Of a DNA stretch of 64,000 nt, positions 61,926 through 64,000 are shown one piece after another. Every line of letters begins with the position of its first letter. The first letter of the stretch is position 1. Made by a program: the position numbers and the translations under genes. Below the pieces are notes generated by a model. It was not told where the DNA came from and made no database searches. It saw only the letters and a program-made list of their open reading frames with translations. Source of the DNA: Cupriavidus taiwanensis LMG 19424 (lineage in GTDB: Bacteria > Pseudomonadota > Gammaproteobacteria > Burkholderiales > Burkholderiaceae); contig NC_010530.1 in NCBI RefSeq assembly GCF_000069785.1, positions 862,001-926,000 on the forward strand. Direction: 5' to 3'.

Positions 61926-62906
61926 GCAGACCTGCAGCACCAGTTTGCTGGCCGCCTGGCCGGACCGTACCAGCTCGAGCGCTTGCGCGGCCTGTTCCAG
62001 CGGCAGGCATTCGATGCGTGGTGGCCGCAAACGGCCGCTGTGCAGCAGTGCGGCGATTTCGGCCAGCCGCGCGCCGCTTGGCATCTTGCTGAACGCGATG
62101 GCGGTGCGTACGCCGCGCCGCGCGGCCTCGGCGGGATCGGGGCCGTGGTCGCCGCTGGCCAAGGTCAGGATGGCTACGAGGGTGCCGCCGGGCCTGAGCA
62201 GGTCCAGCCCCATCGGCAGGGTGCCGCATCCCACCGCGTCCAGCACCAGGTCGACGCCGGCCGGCGCCCAGGCCCGCACCGCGGCACCGATATCGCTTGC
62301 CCGGTAATCGATGGCCAGGTCGCAGCCAAGCGCCATCAGCGCGTCGCGGCGGGCCGCGCTGCAGGTGGCGGCGACGGTGGCGCCGGCGGCCCTTGCCAGC
62401 TGCACGGCGAACGTGCCGACCGCGCCCGCGCCGCCGTGCACCAGCACGGTCTGGCCCGGGCGTAGTGCGCCATCATCGAACAGTCCGGTCCAGGCCGCCA
62501 GCGCCGGGGTCGGCACCGCCGCGGCTTCGGCGAATCCGACGTTGTCCGGAATCGGCACCACGCAATCCTGGCCCACGGCTACGTATTCCGCATACGATCC
62601 CCACTGGCCGGCGCCGACCCCGGTCTGCGCGAACACCCGCTGTCCGCGCACAAAGCCCGTGACGCCAGCGCCGACCGCGGCCACTACGCCGCTGGCATCG
62701 AAGCCGAGCACAAAGGGAAAGGTGGCTTGCATGAAGGCGCTCAGATAACCCTCGCGGCATTTCCAGTCGGCGGGATTCACGCCGGCGCAGGCGACGCGGA
62801 TCAGCACTTCGCCGGCTGCCGGCGCTGGCGTTGCGACCTGACCAAGCCGGATGACCTCGGGCCCGCCGTGACGGTCGATCAGCACCGCGCGCATGTTCTC
62901 TTGCAT
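61923..62906 (-). CDS. Quinone oxidoreductase-like MDR protein
   Basis: 327 residues of the zinc-free MDR group: MRAVLIDRHGGPEVIRLGQV, GVNPADWKCREG, FVLGFDASGVVAAVGAGV, LVHGGAGAVGTFAVQLARAAG (nucleotide loop) and the final KLVLQVC. It likely reduces enones or quinones with NADPH. It starts 5 bp after the SDR gene, giving a three-gene operon Dabb-SDR-QOR. Its last codons overlap the MHS remnant on the other strand. Confidence 0.9.
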   Translation of the reverse strand: MQENMRAVLIDRHGGPEVIRLGQVATPAPAAGEVLIRVACAGVNPADWKCREGYLSAFMQATFPFVLGFDASGVVAAVGAGVTGFVRGQRVFAQTGVGAGQWGSYAEYVAVGQDCVVPIPDNVGFAEAAAVPTPALAAWTGLFDDGALRPGQTVLVHGGAGAVGTFAVQLARAAGATVAATCSAARRDALMALGCDLAIDYRASDIGAAVRAWAPAGVDLVLDAVGCGTLPMGLDLLRPGGTLVAILTLASGDHGPDPAEAARRGVRTAIAFSKMPSGARLAEIAALLHSGRLRPPRIECLPLEQAAQALELVRSGQAASKLVLQVC

Positions 62907-62911
62907 GAGGC

Positions 62912-63790
62912 TTACCTCGCTGACAGTTGGGGCTGGCCCAGCGCCGGATGCGCCCAGGCCGGGATGACGGGCGGCGGCAGCACGCCCTTGCCATCGAGCG
63001 TGCGGACTTCCAGTCCATGCGCAAGGGGGAAGTGCAAGCTATGGGCGATCCGGCCGGTGTGCCGTCGTGCCGGCGCGCTGCATAGCGCCAGCGCGGTTTC
63101 CACCAGGTATTCGACGGGCTCGGTGGGATAGCCGTCGGGGATATAGCGCTCGCTGCCCGGCGTGAGGATCGCGGTGCTTGGCGCCACGGAGTTGACGGCG
63201 ATTCCATCGGCCTCCAGTTCCGCGGCCAGGCCTTCGGTGAACCGGTTGATGGCCGCCTTGACGGCAGCGTAGGCGGTGACGCCGCCGGAGCGGTCAAAGT
63301 CCTGGTAGGGTCGCGCCGGCGACAGTGCCGTGACCGAGCCCAGGTTCAGGATCCAGCCCGCGCCGCGCGCACGCATCAGTGGTATCGCGGCGCGGCTCAG
63401 CACGAACGGGATGCGCAGGTAGTGGTCCACCGTCCGTTCGAAGGTGTCCAGCGGCATCGTTTCGATGAGGCCGTATTCGGCCAGGCCGGCGTTGTTGACC
63501 AGGATGTCGAGCCCACCAGCGGCCTCGGCGGCCCGCAACACAAGATGGTCGCGCTGCGCGGGATCCTCCAGATCCGCCGCCAGCGCCATAGCGCGGCCGC
63601 CTTGCTGCGTGATCAGCGCCACGGTCTCGGCCAACGTGCCAGGATCGTCCCCGGAGTTGCCGATGCGCCGTGCGCTGGCCACCACCAGGGCGCCTTCCGC
63701 AGCGAAGCGCTGCGCGATGGCACGACCGATGCCGCGGCTGGCGCCGGTCACCAGAGCGATCTTTCCTGCCAGTGTTCCGTGTGCGGTCAT
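62912..63790 (-). CDS. Short-chain dehydrogenase/reductase
   Basis: 292 residues, classical SDR: TGASRGIGRAIA (15-26), NNAGLAEYGLIE, SVTALSPARPYQDFDRSGGV and the catalytic YAAVK. An unusual insertion before the catalytic Tyr (PYQDFDRSGG) enlarges the substrate loop, and the C-terminus has an extra 40 residues. It probably oxidises or reduces a hydroxy/keto substrate with NAD(P). Its ATG overlaps the stop of the upstream Dabb gene (ATGA). Confidence 0.9.
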   Translation of the reverse strand: MTAHGTLAGKIALVTGASRGIGRAIAQRFAAEGALVVASARRIGNSGDDPGTLAETVALITQQGGRAMALAADLEDPAQRDHLVLRAAEAAGGLDILVNNAGLAEYGLIETMPLDTFERTVDHYLRIPFVLSRAAIPLMRARGAGWILNLGSVTALSPARPYQDFDRSGGVTAYAAVKAAINRFTEGLAAELEADGIAVNSVAPSTAILTPGSERYIPDGYPTEPVEYLVETALALCSAPARRHTGRIAHSLHFPLAHGLEVRTLDGKGVLPPPVIPAWAHPALGQPQLSAR

Positions 63791-63999
63791 GATGCGCTTT
63801 CCTCCTTAAGGTTGTGGCTGGCAATCAGGCTGGTCGCAAGCGGGCAGAAGGCATGGCAGATCGCCTCGACCGTCCATTCCGGAAACTCCGGGTCGAACCA
63901 GCGGTCGACCCGTCCCCAATGGAACGGGTGCATCAGGTATTCGCCTAGCAGGTCGTCCGCGCTGGCGAATTCCTGTTGCCAGACATGGGTCCATGTGGC
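63787..63999 (-). CDS. Dabb (stress-responsive A/B barrel) protein, C-terminal part
   Basis: The frame is open to the window edge, so the start is missing; 70 residues remain. The reading THVWQQEFASADDLLGEY and then LMHPFHWGRVDRWFDPEFPE carries the Dabb pattern (HVWQ...F...DL..Y..HP.H), followed by WTVEAICHAFCPLATSLIAS and a polar tail. Small ferredoxin-like barrels of this type act in polyketide-like, aromatic or lactone metabolism. Its stop overlaps the SDR start. The last base of the window (64000) belongs to the preceding codon. An alternative frame here that looks open is Arg/Pro-rich and has no family match. Confidence 0.75.
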   Translation of the reverse strand, partial: ATWTHVWQQEFASADDLLGEYLMHPFHWGRVDRWFDPEFPEWTVEAICHAFCPLATSLIASHNLKEESAS

Positions 64000-64000
64000 C

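Noticed and set aside
63806..63994. Arg/Pro-rich minus-strand frame at the right edge
   Set aside because: It is a shadow; the neighbouring frame carries a Dabb-like sequence ending exactly at the SDR start.
1..64000. CRISPR arrays, tRNA or rRNA genes, prophage modules
   Set aside because: No regularly spaced repeats, no cloverleaf-type or rRNA sequence noticed, and no phage structural or integrase genes seen.

Overview
The window is a GC-rich, gene-dense piece of a betaproteobacterial replicon. Its makeup (six Bug-family tripartite tricarboxylate receptors, many LysR, GntR and AraC regulators beside small catabolic operons, a fused indolepyruvate ferredoxin oxidoreductase, a complete sulfolactate cluster) fits a Cupriavidus/Ralstonia-type organism, most likely a secondary chromosome rich in accessory catabolism. 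The genus is inferred from gene content, not from a marker gene. No rRNA, tRNA, CRISPR array or replication origin was seen.

Layout. 1-4.8 kb: end of an enoyl-CoA hydratase gene, an AtuA-like (DUF1446) protein, a GntR regulator, a bicupin and a Bug receptor. 4.9-6.7 kb: divergent MFS exporter and HxlR regulator around a perfect 11-bp inverted repeat. 6.7-8.5 kb: gene-poor stretch and an intact IS110/IS1111-type element. 8.6-12.9 kb: urate-catabolism genes (two 5-hydroxyisourate hydrolases, one with a Tat signal; MFS carrier; LysR; OHCU decarboxylase). 12.9-15 kb: SBP56/methanethiol-oxidase-type protein coupled to a membrane protein. 15.2-20.8 kb: thioesterase, AraC regulator, then a quinone oxidoreductase, a TauD/TfdA dioxygenase, a beta-keto acid cleavage enzyme and a Bug receptor. 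20.8-24.8 kb: LysR, MFS and an M81 (MlrC) peptidase. 24.8-28.9 kb: LysE exporter, PaiB-like protein, MocR regulator, Bug receptor. 29-31 kb: a small membrane protein, a chromosomal AadA-type aminoglycoside nucleotidyltransferase and an exported protein with an internal duplication. 31-36.2 kb: a VWA / DUF58 / MoxR / serine-protease operon with a second VWA gene divergent to it.

36.2-43 kb is best read as a (2R)-sulfolactate degradation and racemisation cluster: suyA, suyB, slcC and comC, flanked by two Bug receptors and followed by a GntR regulator. A shared operator-like sequence lies in front of suyA and in front of the regulator gene. 43-47.4 kb holds an arylformamidase-like hydrolase, an AraC regulator and a tightly packed operon of RidA, a divergent adenylosuccinate-synthetase paralogue and a Nim/PNPOx-like flavoprotein, closed by a textbook terminator. 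I regard this operon as the best candidate for an undescribed pathway. 47.6-52.9 kb: MFS, OsmC/Ohr, NmrA-like, GlxA-type and LysR genes. 52.9-57.1 kb: an aconitase-family enzyme with its swivel domain at the N-terminus, a divergent LysR and a Bug receptor. 57.1-61.8 kb: LysR and the fused indolepyruvate ferredoxin oxidoreductase. 61.8-64 kb: a remnant of an MHS-type transporter, then a minus-strand operon (Dabb protein cut by the window edge, SDR, quinone oxidoreductase).

The common theme is small substrate-specific catabolic units, each with its own regulator and often an orphan solute-binding receptor. No TctA/TctB-type membrane partner is encoded in the window.
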